A DNA stretch of 5,535 bases from Acidobacteriota bacterium (GTDB taxonomy: Bacteria > Acidobacteriota > Blastocatellia > RBC074). The position numbers and the translations under genes were made by a program. The notes beneath the pieces were generated by a model. That model had not been told where the DNA came from. It saw nothing but the letters and a program-made list of their open reading frames with translations, and ran no database searches. This document shows, piece by piece, positions 1-5,143 of the stretch (within the stretch, counting starts at the first letter, position 1; each line of letters opens with the position of its first letter). The stretch covers positions 1-5,535 of the forward strand of contig JABFSD010001034.1 of the NCBI GenBank assembly GCA_013140935.1. Reading direction: 5' to 3'.

Positions 1-81
1 TTCACCTGGCGCAACACGGCGGAAAAAACCTTTCAGCTTTACCACGAAACTTACGGCGAGACGCGGAAGGCGACCGGATGA
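1..81 (+). CDS. C-terminal end of a probable glycosyltransferase (group 1 / GT4-like), partial
   Basis: The window opens inside a reading frame (frame 1) that runs to a TGA at 79-81. The 26 visible residues begin FTWRNTAEKTFQLYHETYGE. The pattern F-x-W-x-x-T-A-x-x-T-x-x-x-Y is the usual last helix of group-1 (GT4-type) glycosyltransferases, which crosses back to pack on the N-terminal Rossmann domain. The stop overlaps the ATG of the next gene as ATGA, so the two are probably translationally coupled, and a glycosyltransferase beside a SAM methyltransferase fits a surface-polysaccharide or glycan-modification cluster. The catalytic domains lie upstream of the window, so the family call rests on one short motif and the context. 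Substrate cannot be inferred. Confidence 0.65.
   Translation, partial: FTWRNTAEKTFQLYHETYGETRKATG
65..70 (+). promoter_or_regulatory. Ribosome binding site of the methyltransferase gene
   Basis: GGAAGG lies seven bases before the ATG at 78. It supports that start even though it sits inside the last codons of the upstream glycosyltransferase frame. Confidence 0.6.
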
Positions 82-1079
82 TTTCAGGCGCAGTGCGCTG
101 CGATTTATGCGGCGGTGAAAAAGCGCAATCCGTGTTGACGACGCCGCGTTTGGATGGGCCGCTGGTGCGTTGTTTATCGTGCGGCCTTTATTTCGTCGTG
201 AAATCGCCGGTGGTACAAGATGGTATCTTGTGCCAGGCACAGCCAGACGCCCCGGCACAAGATACCATCTTGTGCCACACGCCCGATGTCACGCCCGATG
301 TCACGCCCGATGTCACGCCCGATGTCACGCCCGATGTCACGCCCGATGTCACGATTGAAATGGATCGCCTCGCCGTTCGCGCCCGCGAACTAAGTCTCGT
401 CGAACCCCAAGTCGAACAAAACGAAACGCCGTGGCGCATCGTGGCCGCGCAAGAACGCTTGCACGATTTGCAACGTTTCGTCACGGGCGGGCGGTTGCTC
501 GAAATCGGTTGTTCGACCGGCGAATTTTTACGCGCCGCGCAAACGCGTTCTTTCACCGTCACCGGCATCGAAGCCGACGCCCACACCAGCGCCGCCGCAC
601 GAGCGCAAGGCTTGAATTGTTTGACGGGTTCGCTTTTTGACGCGCCACTCGCCGACGTTTCGCAAGACGCCATCGCGCTTTATCACGTCATCGAACATCT
701 GCCGAGTCCGTCAGCCGTCGTGCGCGAATGCGAACGGCTGCTCGCGCCGGGCGGTTGGCTCGTCGTCGAAGCGCCCAACATTCAAACCCTTTGGTATCGG
801 TTGCTCGGCGCGCGTTGGCGACAATTCATTCCCGACCATCTTTATTTTTTTACGCCCGCGACGTTGCGGCGCTTGTGCGAACAGCAAGGCTTGCGCGTCG
901 TCGAATGCCATTCGGTCGGCAAAGCCATGAGCGTGCGCTTGTTCATCAGCCGCGTGAGCCGTTACAGCCCGGCGCTGGCGCGTTGGCTCAATGCGATCAG
1001 CCAACGCTTTCAACTCGATGAATTGACGGTGAAACTGAAACTCGGCGATGTAATGCGGCTTTACGCGCAGAAAAACTAA
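78..1079 (+). CDS. Zinc-ribbon class I SAM-dependent methyltransferase with a repeat-derived insertion
   Basis: Predicted soluble methyltransferase of 333 aa. The N-terminus has a zinc-ribbon-like C8-x2-C11 ... C32-x2-C35 pair. The Rossmann fold begins near residue 138: motif I is LLEIGCSTGEFL (140-151), the acidic end of strand 2 is in GIEAD (163-167), and a YHVIEHL motif (202-208) is typical of the Methyltransf_11/23 group. A later segment, PGGWLVVEAPN followed by HLYFFTPATLRRLCEQQG, matches proteins in sugar and polysaccharide clusters. The ATG at 78 has GGAAGG at 65-70, seven bases upstream, and overlaps the preceding stop. Residues about 45-92 are unusual: they are encoded by two inverted palindromes and a 12-bp array giving six TPDV repeats, lying between the zinc ribbon and the catalytic domain where relatives usually have a short linker. 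Frame and catalytic motifs are intact, so it is probably functional. The methylated substrate is unknown. Confidence 0.85.
   Translation: MISGAVRCDLCGGEKAQSVLTTPRLDGPLVRCLSCGLYFVVKSPVVQDGILCQAQPDAPAQDTILCHTPDVTPDVTPDVTPDVTPDVTPDVTIEMDRLAVRARELSLVEPQVEQNETPWRIVAAQERLHDLQRFVTGGRLLEIGCSTGEFLRAAQTRSFTVTGIEADAHTSAAARAQGLNCLTGSLFDAPLADVSQDAIALYHVIEHLPSPSAVVRECERLLAPGGWLVVEAPNIQTLWYRLLGARWRQFIPDHLYFFTPATLRRLCEQQGLRVVECHSVGKAMSVRLFISRVSRYSPALARWLNAISQRFQLDELTVKLKLGDVMRLYAQKN
211..277. repeat. REPIN-like pair of palindromes in inverted orientation, inside the methyltransferase gene
   Basis: Two copies of one palindromic element occur here. Copy 1 (211-235) has the core CAAGATGGTATCTTG. Copy 2 (254-276, perfect 10-bp arms GGCACAAGAT/ATCTTGTGCC around ACC) has the core CAAGATACCATCTTG, which is the reverse complement of the first. 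As a unit, 211-234 and 254-277 form an inverted repeat of 24 bases with one mismatch (position 214) around a 19-base spacer. This is the layout of REPINs or BIMEs, in which two REP-like palindromes face each other. The whole element contains no TAA, TAG or TGA in any of the six frames. In the gene's frame it is read as VVQDGILCQAQPD...AQDTILCH. A related copy lies at 4231-4257. The family assignment is by structure only; no RAYT-type transposase is visible in the window. Confidence 0.85.
279..353 (+). repeat. Perfect tandem repeat: six copies of a 12-bp unit encoding (TPDV)6
   Basis: The unit ACGCCCGATGTC is repeated six times without a mismatch (279-350), followed by a partial ACG (351-353). 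It begins two bases after the second palindrome ends. The unit is four codons, Thr-Pro-Asp-Val, so gain or loss of units changes protein length but never frame. Perfect identity of all copies points to recent expansion by slippage. It is not a CRISPR, because there are no spacers. Confidence 0.95.
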
Positions 1080-1091
1080 TACCTCATCACG

Positions 1092-2114
1092 ATGGTTTGG
1101 CGCTCGGTTCGCGTAGCGGTTATGTTGCGGCGCGTTATGAAATGTTTTGTGTTGCTCTGTTTGCTTTCCTTCGCATCACTGGCTTCCACGCCTGCGCGCA
1201 CCGAAGCCGTAGTTTCGCCCGCGTGGGTCTTCGAGGCGATGAAGGGCTTGATGGATTCCCCTCAAGCCCCGCGCGTCATCATCATCGAGGCCAGTTGGGC
1301 CAAACTCGCCGACGCCAAAGAATATCGTGCCGGACACTTGCCGGGCGCGCTCCATCTCAACACTGACGAATTGGAAGACGGCGCTCCGACGTGGCATTTG
1401 CGCAAGCCGCGCGAATTGCACCGCGTCCTCGGCGCATTGGGCATTACGCCTGAGACGACGGTGATTGTTTATAGCCATCAAACCATCGCGGCGGCGCGCA
1501 TTTGGTGGGTATTGCTTTATGCAGGCGTGCGCGACGTGCGCCTGCTCAACGGCGGCGTCACTGCTTGGCAGGCCGCCGGTTATCCGGTTGAAACGAAAAT
1601 CAACAAACTGACACCAACCCGCTTTACTGGTCGTGTGAACCATCAATGGCGCGCGACGACGGCTTACGTCAAAACGCATTTGCGCAACCGTGATAAGCAA
1701 CTGGCCGACGCGCGCAGCCACGAAGAATTCATCGGCGCGGTGAGCGGATACGATTACATGAAAATGAAAGGCCGCTTGCCGGGAGCCGTCGCTATCGGCG
1801 ATGCCGACGATGCGGCGCGCTTGTATGTCAACGCCGACGGAACGTTACGCGACCCGCGCGAGATAATGGCGCAATGGCAAGCCGCCGGGCTGGTGCCGGA
1901 AAAACACGAACTGATTTTTTATTGCGGCAGCGGCTGGCGTTCGAGCCTGACCTTTCTTTATGCGTGGCTGTTGGGTTTCGAACGCATTCGCAATTATTCA
2001 GACGGGTGGAGTGGCTGGAGCACGGTTTATTTGCGCGACTCGCGGGCCCAAGGCAGCACGCCGGGTTGGCGGCAACGGCGTTCAGCCAATCCGATTGTGA
2101 GTGGTAAACCATAG
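1092..2114 (+). CDS. Exported tandem-rhodanese sulfurtransferase (thiosulfate/3-mercaptopyruvate type)
   Basis: Two rhodanese domains in one chain, the arrangement of thiosulfate and 3-mercaptopyruvate sulfurtransferases, which move sulfane sulfur through a cysteine persulfide. Domain 1 (about 60-165) holds EYRAGHLPGALHLN and ends NGGVTAWQAAGYPV. Its active-site position is YSHQ, with Ser128 where a Cys would be, as expected for the structural N-terminal domain. Domain 2 (about 190-320) has KGRLPGAV and the loop YCGSGWRSS, where Cys278 is the likely nucleophile; MST enzymes usually have CGSGVTA. A hydrophobic stretch (CFVLLCLLSFASLAS) looks like a signal peptide, so the enzyme is probably periplasmic. 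The start is uncertain: ATG at 1092, 1122 and 1137 are in frame and none has a clear Shine-Dalgarno. The last two place the hydrophobic core closer to the N-terminus, as a signal peptide would need. The gene follows the methyltransferase by 12 bases. Donor and acceptor are unknown. Confidence 0.85.
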   Translation: MVWRSVRVAVMLRRVMKCFVLLCLLSFASLASTPARTEAVVSPAWVFEAMKGLMDSPQAPRVIIIEASWAKLADAKEYRAGHLPGALHLNTDELEDGAPTWHLRKPRELHRVLGALGITPETTVIVYSHQTIAAARIWWVLLYAGVRDVRLLNGGVTAWQAAGYPVETKINKLTPTRFTGRVNHQWRATTAYVKTHLRNRDKQLADARSHEEFIGAVSGYDYMKMKGRLPGAVAIGDADDAARLYVNADGTLRDPREIMAQWQAAGLVPEKHELIFYCGSGWRSSLTFLYAWLLGFERIRNYSDGWSGWSTVYLRDSRAQGSTPGWRQRRSANPIVSGKP

Positions 2115-2136
2115 CCCGATGTCGGGAAATCGCTAT
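2111..2136 (+). other. Small hairpin at the end of the sulfurtransferase gene
   Basis: CCCGA (2115-2119) and TCGGG (2122-2126) form a tight stem, and ATAGC (2111-2115) can pair with GCTAT (2132-2136) as an alternative outer stem. It overlaps the stop codon (2112-2114). There is no following T-run, so it is a weak candidate for a terminator or an mRNA-end structure. It contains GCCCGATGTC, identical to ten of the twelve bases of the tandem unit at 279-350. Confidence 0.35.
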
Positions 2137-2193
2137 CCCAAAAACGGACAGTCGTTATCGCCCAAGAATAGCAGAAGCCAATAAACACAGGCG

Positions 2194-2223
2194 TTTTCGC
2201 ATTGGCACGCAAGTTGGTATAAA
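2194..2223 (+). promoter_or_regulatory. Weak promoter candidate upstream of the efflux adaptor gene
   Basis: The gap between the sulfurtransferase stop and the adaptor start is about 147 bp. It contains TATAAA at 2218-2223, a good -10-like hexamer. The -35 match upstream (TTTTCG, 2194-2199, spacer 18) is poor. A promoter is expected here because a new operon seems to start at 2262, but the exact element is not certain. Confidence 0.3.
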
Positions 2224-2248
2224 GCCGCCGAAGAGTTTCCCTGTCGCT

Positions 2249-2254
2249 AAGGAG
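2249..2254 (+). promoter_or_regulatory. Strong ribosome binding site that sets the adaptor start at 2262
   Basis: AAGGAG is seven bases before ATG 2262. The frame can be extended to a TTG at 2256, but that codon is only one base from this Shine-Dalgarno, so ATG 2262 is the better start. Confidence 0.8.
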
Positions 2255-2261
2255 TTTGTTT

Positions 2262-3521
2262 ATGGATGTCAAACGCGCACCCTCTGTCGCACGCAACAAA
2301 AAGATTCGCCAGGTGATTTACATAGTGCTGGGCATCGCCGCCGTCGCCGGCATTTCGCTCGGCGTCTCGCGGTTGAAACCGGCTGCGCCCACGGTTGAAC
2401 GCGCTACGATTTTGTTCGGCACGGTCAAGCGCGGACAGATGCTGCGCAACGTGAAAGGCATCGGCACGCTCGTCCCTGAAGACATCGTATGGATCGCTTC
2501 GACCACCAGCGGACGCATCGAGAAACGGCTCGTACAACCCGGCACGGTCGTAACGCCGATGACCGTGCTGTTCGAGATGAGCAATCCCGAATTGCAGCAA
2601 CAATTGCTCGACGCCGAACAACAGATCAAAGCGGCTGAAGCTGAATACGCCAACCGCAAAGTCGAACTCGAAACGCAATTGCTCAACCAACAAGCCCAGG
2701 CCGCGACCGTGCAATCAGACCTCTCGCAAGCCAAGTTGCAAGCCGACGCGAACGAACAACTCGCCAAAGAAGGCATCGTTTCAGAACTCGTACTCAAACA
2801 ATCAAAGACGCGCGCGAATGAGTTGGCGACGCGCTATGAGTTAGAACAAAGACGCATTGCGATGAATACTGAAGCGGTGCAAACGCAACTCGCGGTTTCG
2901 CAATCTACGTTAGAGCAACGCCGCAACATGGTCGCGTTGCGCCGCAAACAAGTCAGCGACCTCAGCGTGCGCGCAGGCATGAGCGGCATCCTGCAAATGT
3001 GGGCGGTCGAAGTCGGCCAACAGGTCACGCCCGGTTCGAATCTGGCGCGCGTCTCTGACCCGACGCGGTTGAAAGCGCAAGTGCGCGTAGCAGAAACGCA
3101 AACCAAAGACTTGCAAATCGGACAGAGCGCCGAGATCGATACGCGCAACGGCATCATCGCGGGTCGTGTCACGCGTATTGATCCGCAAGCGCAAAACGGA
3201 CAAGTCACCGTAGACGTTTCGTTGCAAGGCGACCTGCCCAAAGGCGCGCGCCCCGACATGAACGTAGACGGAACCATCGAACTCGAACGGCTCGAAAACG
3301 TAATCTATATCGAGCGCCCCGCTTTCGGTCAGGAACAAGGCCAAATCATGCTGTTCCGCCTTGACCCTGACGAACAGCACGCACAAGCAGTACAGGTAAA
3401 ACTCGGACGCGCTTCGGTGACCACCGTCGAAGTCCGCGAAGGTCTCAAAGTAGGCGACAAAGTCATTCTTTCAGACATGTCGCAATGGCAGGATAAATCT
3501 GATCGTGTGAGATTGAATTGA
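2262..3521 (+). CDS. Periplasmic adaptor / membrane fusion protein of an ABC-type efflux or export system (MacA/HlyD-like)
   Basis: A 419-aa adaptor that would bridge an inner-membrane ABC transporter to the periplasm or an outer-membrane channel. A basic N-terminus (RNKKIRQ) precedes one hydrophobic helix (about 18-35), an uncleaved membrane anchor. Then come the first half of a lipoyl-like domain (about 65-105, including TTSGRIEKRLVQPGTVV), a long Gln/Glu/Leu-rich coiled-coil hairpin (about 109-235), the second lipoyl half (RAGMSGILQMWAVEVGQQV), a beta-barrel region (DPTRLKAQVRVAE) and a C-terminal membrane-proximal domain ending DKVILSDMSQW. The order and length match the MacA/HlyD family. 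The ATPase gene follows after 13 bases, so the two form an operon. No outer-membrane factor or permease gene is beside it. Substrate is unknown; the family includes macrolide, peptide and lipid exporters. Confidence 0.85.
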   Translation: MDVKRAPSVARNKKIRQVIYIVLGIAAVAGISLGVSRLKPAAPTVERATILFGTVKRGQMLRNVKGIGTLVPEDIVWIASTTSGRIEKRLVQPGTVVTPMTVLFEMSNPELQQQLLDAEQQIKAAEAEYANRKVELETQLLNQQAQAATVQSDLSQAKLQADANEQLAKEGIVSELVLKQSKTRANELATRYELEQRRIAMNTEAVQTQLAVSQSTLEQRRNMVALRRKQVSDLSVRAGMSGILQMWAVEVGQQVTPGSNLARVSDPTRLKAQVRVAETQTKDLQIGQSAEIDTRNGIIAGRVTRIDPQAQNGQVTVDVSLQGDLPKGARPDMNVDGTIELERLENVIYIERPAFGQEQGQIMLFRLDPDEQHAQAVQVKLGRASVTTVEVREGLKVGDKVILSDMSQWQDKSDRVRLN

Positions 3522-3534
3522 TAGGGGAACCAAT

Positions 3535-4224
3535 ATGAACGAAACGCTGCTGAAAATGGATAGCGTCAAAAAAGTCTTTTTGACCGATGAAGTCGAAACA
3601 CACGCGCTGTCAGGCATTCACCTCGAAATCGGTAAAGGCGAATACGTCTCGATTGCCGGGCCGTCGGGTTGCGGCAAGTCTACGTTGCTTTCGATTTTGG
3701 GCTTGTTGGATTCGCCGAGCGATGGCGAATACGTCTTGAACGGCAAGCCAGTGCAAGGGCTAACGCTTAGTGAACGCGCGCGCATCCGCAACCGCGAGAT
3801 CGGCTTCATCTTTCAGAGCTTCAACTTGATCGGCGATCTGACGGTTTATGAAAACGTAGAACTGCCGCTCACCTATCGCGGCATGTCTTCGGGCGAACGC
3901 AAAGAAAAGGTCAACGCCGCGCTCGAGCGCGTAGGCATGGCGCATCGCGCGAAACATCTGCCCTCGCAACTTTCCGGTGGACAACAACAACGCGTCGCCG
4001 TCGCGCGCGCCGTGTGCGGCGACCCGGCGATTCTGCTGGCCGACGAACCTACCGGAAATTTGGATTCGACCAATGGCGAAGCGGTCATGGACTTGTTGCG
4101 CGAATTGCATCGCGGCGGGGCTACGATTTGCATGGTCACGCACGATACGCGCTTTGCGAAACACGCCGACCGTTCGATTCATCTGTTTGACGGACGCATT
4201 GTCGAAGAAGGGCAGAACCACTGA
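3535..4224 (+). CDS. ABC transporter ATP-binding protein, LolD/MacB type
   Basis: A stand-alone 229-aa nucleotide-binding subunit that would power an FtsX/MacB-type permease. All ATPase motifs are intact: Walker A GPSGCGKST (42-50), Q-loop Gln94 in FIFQSFNLI, signature LSGGQ (146-150), Walker B ILLADE (166-171), the D-loop around GNLD (174-177) and the H-loop His203 in MVTHD. The FIFQSFNLIGDLTVYENVELPL segment is typical of the LolD/MacB/FtsE group (type VII, mechanotransmission). AGGGG at 3523-3527 lies seven bases before the ATG. The gene is cotranscribed with the adaptor. It is followed by a palindromic repeat and a terminator rather than by the expected permease, so its membrane partner must be encoded elsewhere or was lost. 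Confidence 0.93.
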   Translation: MNETLLKMDSVKKVFLTDEVETHALSGIHLEIGKGEYVSIAGPSGCGKSTLLSILGLLDSPSDGEYVLNGKPVQGLTLSERARIRNREIGFIFQSFNLIGDLTVYENVELPLTYRGMSSGERKEKVNAALERVGMAHRAKHLPSQLSGGQQQRVAVARAVCGDPAILLADEPTGNLDSTNGEAVMDLLRELHRGGATICMVTHDTRFAKHADRSIHLFDGRIVEEGQNH

Positions 4225-4226
4225 GT

Positions 4227-4263
4227 GCTGGTGGCACAAGATGGCATCTTGTGCCACATCAGC
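4227..4263. repeat. Third copy of the dispersed palindrome, between ATPase stop and terminator
   Basis: GTGGCACAAGATG (4231-4243) and CATCTTGTGCCAC (4245-4257) are perfect 13-bp arms around a single G. An outer stem, GCTG (4227-4230) with CAGC (4260-4263), extends it across a two-base bulge. The core shares GGCACAAGAT and ATCTTGTGCC with the pair at 211-277. It starts three bases after the ATPase stop. As a single copy it looks like one REP-type unit. It lacks a T-run, so it is not itself a terminator, though it could stabilise the 3' end of the adaptor-ATPase mRNA. The core has no stop codon on either strand. Confidence 0.85.
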
Positions 4264-4287
4264 GAGATTGAGAGTCTGTGATTCGTG

Positions 4288-4321
4288 AAGAACTGCGCTC
4301 CGCAAGGCTCAGTTCTTTTTT
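4288..4321 (+). terminator. Intrinsic terminator of the adaptor-ATPase operon
   Basis: AAGAACTG (4288-4295) pairs perfectly with CAGTTCTT (4310-4317). G4297-C4308 and C4298-G4307 can extend the stem inside after one mismatch. Six consecutive T follow or overlap the right arm (4316-4321). It ends the upstream operon and separates it from the padR-like gene. Confidence 0.75.
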
Positions 4322-4330
4322 AGCGCACCC

Positions 4331-4374
4331 TATGTAGTAAACTGTCTGAGTAGTAAACGAACTACGTAGAAAAC
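4331..4374 (+). promoter_or_regulatory. Candidate PadR operator region: three 9-bp repeats at 16-bp period plus a palindrome
   Basis: GTAGTAAAC occurs at 4334-4342 and 4350-4358, and GTAGAAAAC at 4366-4374, exactly 16 bases apart each time. CTACGTAG (4362-4369) is a perfect palindrome, and GTAGT (4350-4354) is inverted as ACTAC (4361-4365). The block lies between the terminator and the padR-like start, 30 bases before the ATG. PadR regulators commonly bind inverted repeats in their own promoters, so autoregulation is plausible. No clear -35/-10 pair could be assigned. Confidence 0.5.
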
Positions 4375-4403
4375 TAAACAGGAAGCACTAACGAGTTATC
4401 ACG

Positions 4404-4724
4404 ATGAACAAAAGCTATCTCTCATACACCGCCGCCGTGATCCTGCAAACGCTGGATCACGGCTATCAATACGGTTTCGACATTATGGATGTGACGGGCT
4501 TGCCGAGCGGTACGGTCTATCCGGCGCTGAGGCGGCTGGAAGAAAATGGTTACGTCAAAGGGCAGTGGGAAAAGCAGGCCATTGCGCAAAAAGAACAGCG
4601 ACCGCCGCGCAAGTATTACGAACTGACGAAAGCAGGGAAGGCGCTGCTGGCCGAAGCTGTCGCGCGCTATCGCCTGCTCGAACAATCACCGCTGGCGACG
4701 AATCAACCCAAAGAAGCGGAATAA
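4404..4724 (+). CDS. PadR-family winged-helix transcriptional regulator
   Basis: A compact 106-aa DNA-binding repressor. The PadR winged helix covers about residues 5-85: helix 1 is AAVILQTLDHGYQYGFDIM (10-28), the recognition helix is PSGTVYPALRRLEENGYV (34-51), and the wing is RKYYELTKAGKALLAEA (69-85). The short C-terminal tail fits the small PadR subfamily that dimerises with little extra sequence. In Acidobacteriota such genes usually sit directly upstream of ADOP-type permease genes and are thought to control them. Here the stop (4722-4724) is followed at once by the ATG of such a permease start. The Shine-Dalgarno is weak (GAG, 4393-4395). Upstream lie a terminator and a repeat-rich region, so it has its own promoter. 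The inducer is unknown. Confidence 0.9.
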   Translation: MNKSYLSYTAAVILQTLDHGYQYGFDIMDVTGLPSGTVYPALRRLEENGYVKGQWEKQAIAQKEQRPPRKYYELTKAGKALLAEAVARYRLLEQSPLATNQPKEAE

Positions 4725-4799
4725 ATGAGACTACCACTGCGCCTGATTCAATTCATCGGCTTGATCGTACCGCAACGCTTGCGTGCCGATTGGCGGCAG
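4725..4799 (+). pseudogene. Truncated start of an acidobacterial ADOP/FtsX-type ABC permease
   Basis: The ATG at 4725 immediately follows the PadR stop. The first 25 codons read [20 protein letters not shown] and then ADWRQ. This resembles the N-terminal extension of ADOP permeases in Blastocatellia, as I remember them, where DWRQ is followed by an acidic EWEAEL-type helix and then a MacB-like permease of about 800 residues. Here the similarity stops after Gln25 (codon 4797-4799). The open frame continues to 5066, but from 4808 it only runs antisense through the antitoxin gene. The gene is therefore probably a remnant cut by insertion or deletion, with the join near 4800. The rest of the permease is not in the window and might lie beyond 5535. 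The family assignment rests on 25 residues and the PadR context. Confidence 0.6.
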
Positions 4800-4807
4800 G
4801 TGGTTGG

Positions 4808-5143
4808 TTATGAGAGCAAGGCTTCGGGGTGTTTGTTGGCGATGTTGAGCAATTTCAGCGCGGCGTCGCTGGGTGTGCGCAAGCCTTGTTCCCACGCTTG
4901 CAAGGTCTTGATGCTGACGTTGAGCAAGCGCGCGAAGATGGCCTGTGAGCAGTTGAATCGTTCGCGCAACTTGACGATTTCTTCGCGCGGCATGGCAGCA
5001 GGCGGCGCGGGCAATGTGGTGACGCGCGCGTTGATCTTTTCGCCGCGCGAATATCGCAACGCTTGATCGAGCGATTCCATCAGTTCGCCGAACAGTTCGT
5101 CGTTCATTGATTGTTGCTGCTGTTTCTTTGCTTTGACACTCAT
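4808..5143 (-). CDS. HigA2/NadS-like Xre-family antitoxin
   Basis: A 111-aa DNA-binding antitoxin expected to neutralise the toxin encoded just upstream and to repress their shared promoter. The N-terminal part ([22 protein letters not shown], residues 13-34) matches the opening of NadS/HigA2-type proteins. A helix-turn-helix of the Xre/Cro type spans about 53-105, with [22 protein letters not shown] (66-87) and the usual ending KHPEALL. The ATG (5141-5143) overlaps the toxin stop TGA (5140-5142) as ATGA, so translation is probably coupled; no good Shine-Dalgarno precedes it. A second Met13 could be an internal start, and many relatives begin there. The gene ends eight bases from the point where the permease remnant stops, convergent to it. 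Confidence 0.87.
   Translation of the reverse strand: MSVKAKKQQQQSMNDELFGELMESLDQALRYSRGEKINARVTTLPAPPAAMPREEIVKLRERFNCSQAIFARLLNVSIKTLQAWEQGLRTPSDAALKLLNIANKHPEALLS

Noticed and set aside
279..353. Short regular repeats as a possible CRISPR array
   Set aside because: The units are contiguous 12-mers with no spacers, and they lie in frame inside a gene.
170..358. Overlapping + frame with a repeated HARC pattern
   Set aside because: It is the second reading frame of the tandem repeat, has no Shine-Dalgarno support and ends just after the array.
188..673. 161-aa open frame on the - strand through the methyltransferase
   Set aside because: It is antisense to intact catalytic motifs and stays open partly because the palindrome and the tandem array lack stops in that frame; it has no recognisable domain.
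2256..2261. TTG start for the adaptor, two codons upstream
   Set aside because: It is only one base from the AAGGAG at 2249-2254, while ATG 2262 has ideal spacing.
4231..4257. Strong hairpin as the operon terminator
   Set aside because: No T-run follows. A much better terminator with six T lies at 4288-4321.
4771..4783. CGCAA/TTGCG hairpin as a terminator for the antitoxin transcript
   Set aside because: It has only five base pairs, no T-run on either strand, and falls within normal codons of the permease remnant.
4725..5066. A 113-aa protein on the + strand
   Set aside because: Only the first 25 codons resemble a known family; from 4808 the frame is antisense to the antitoxin gene, which has clear family motifs.
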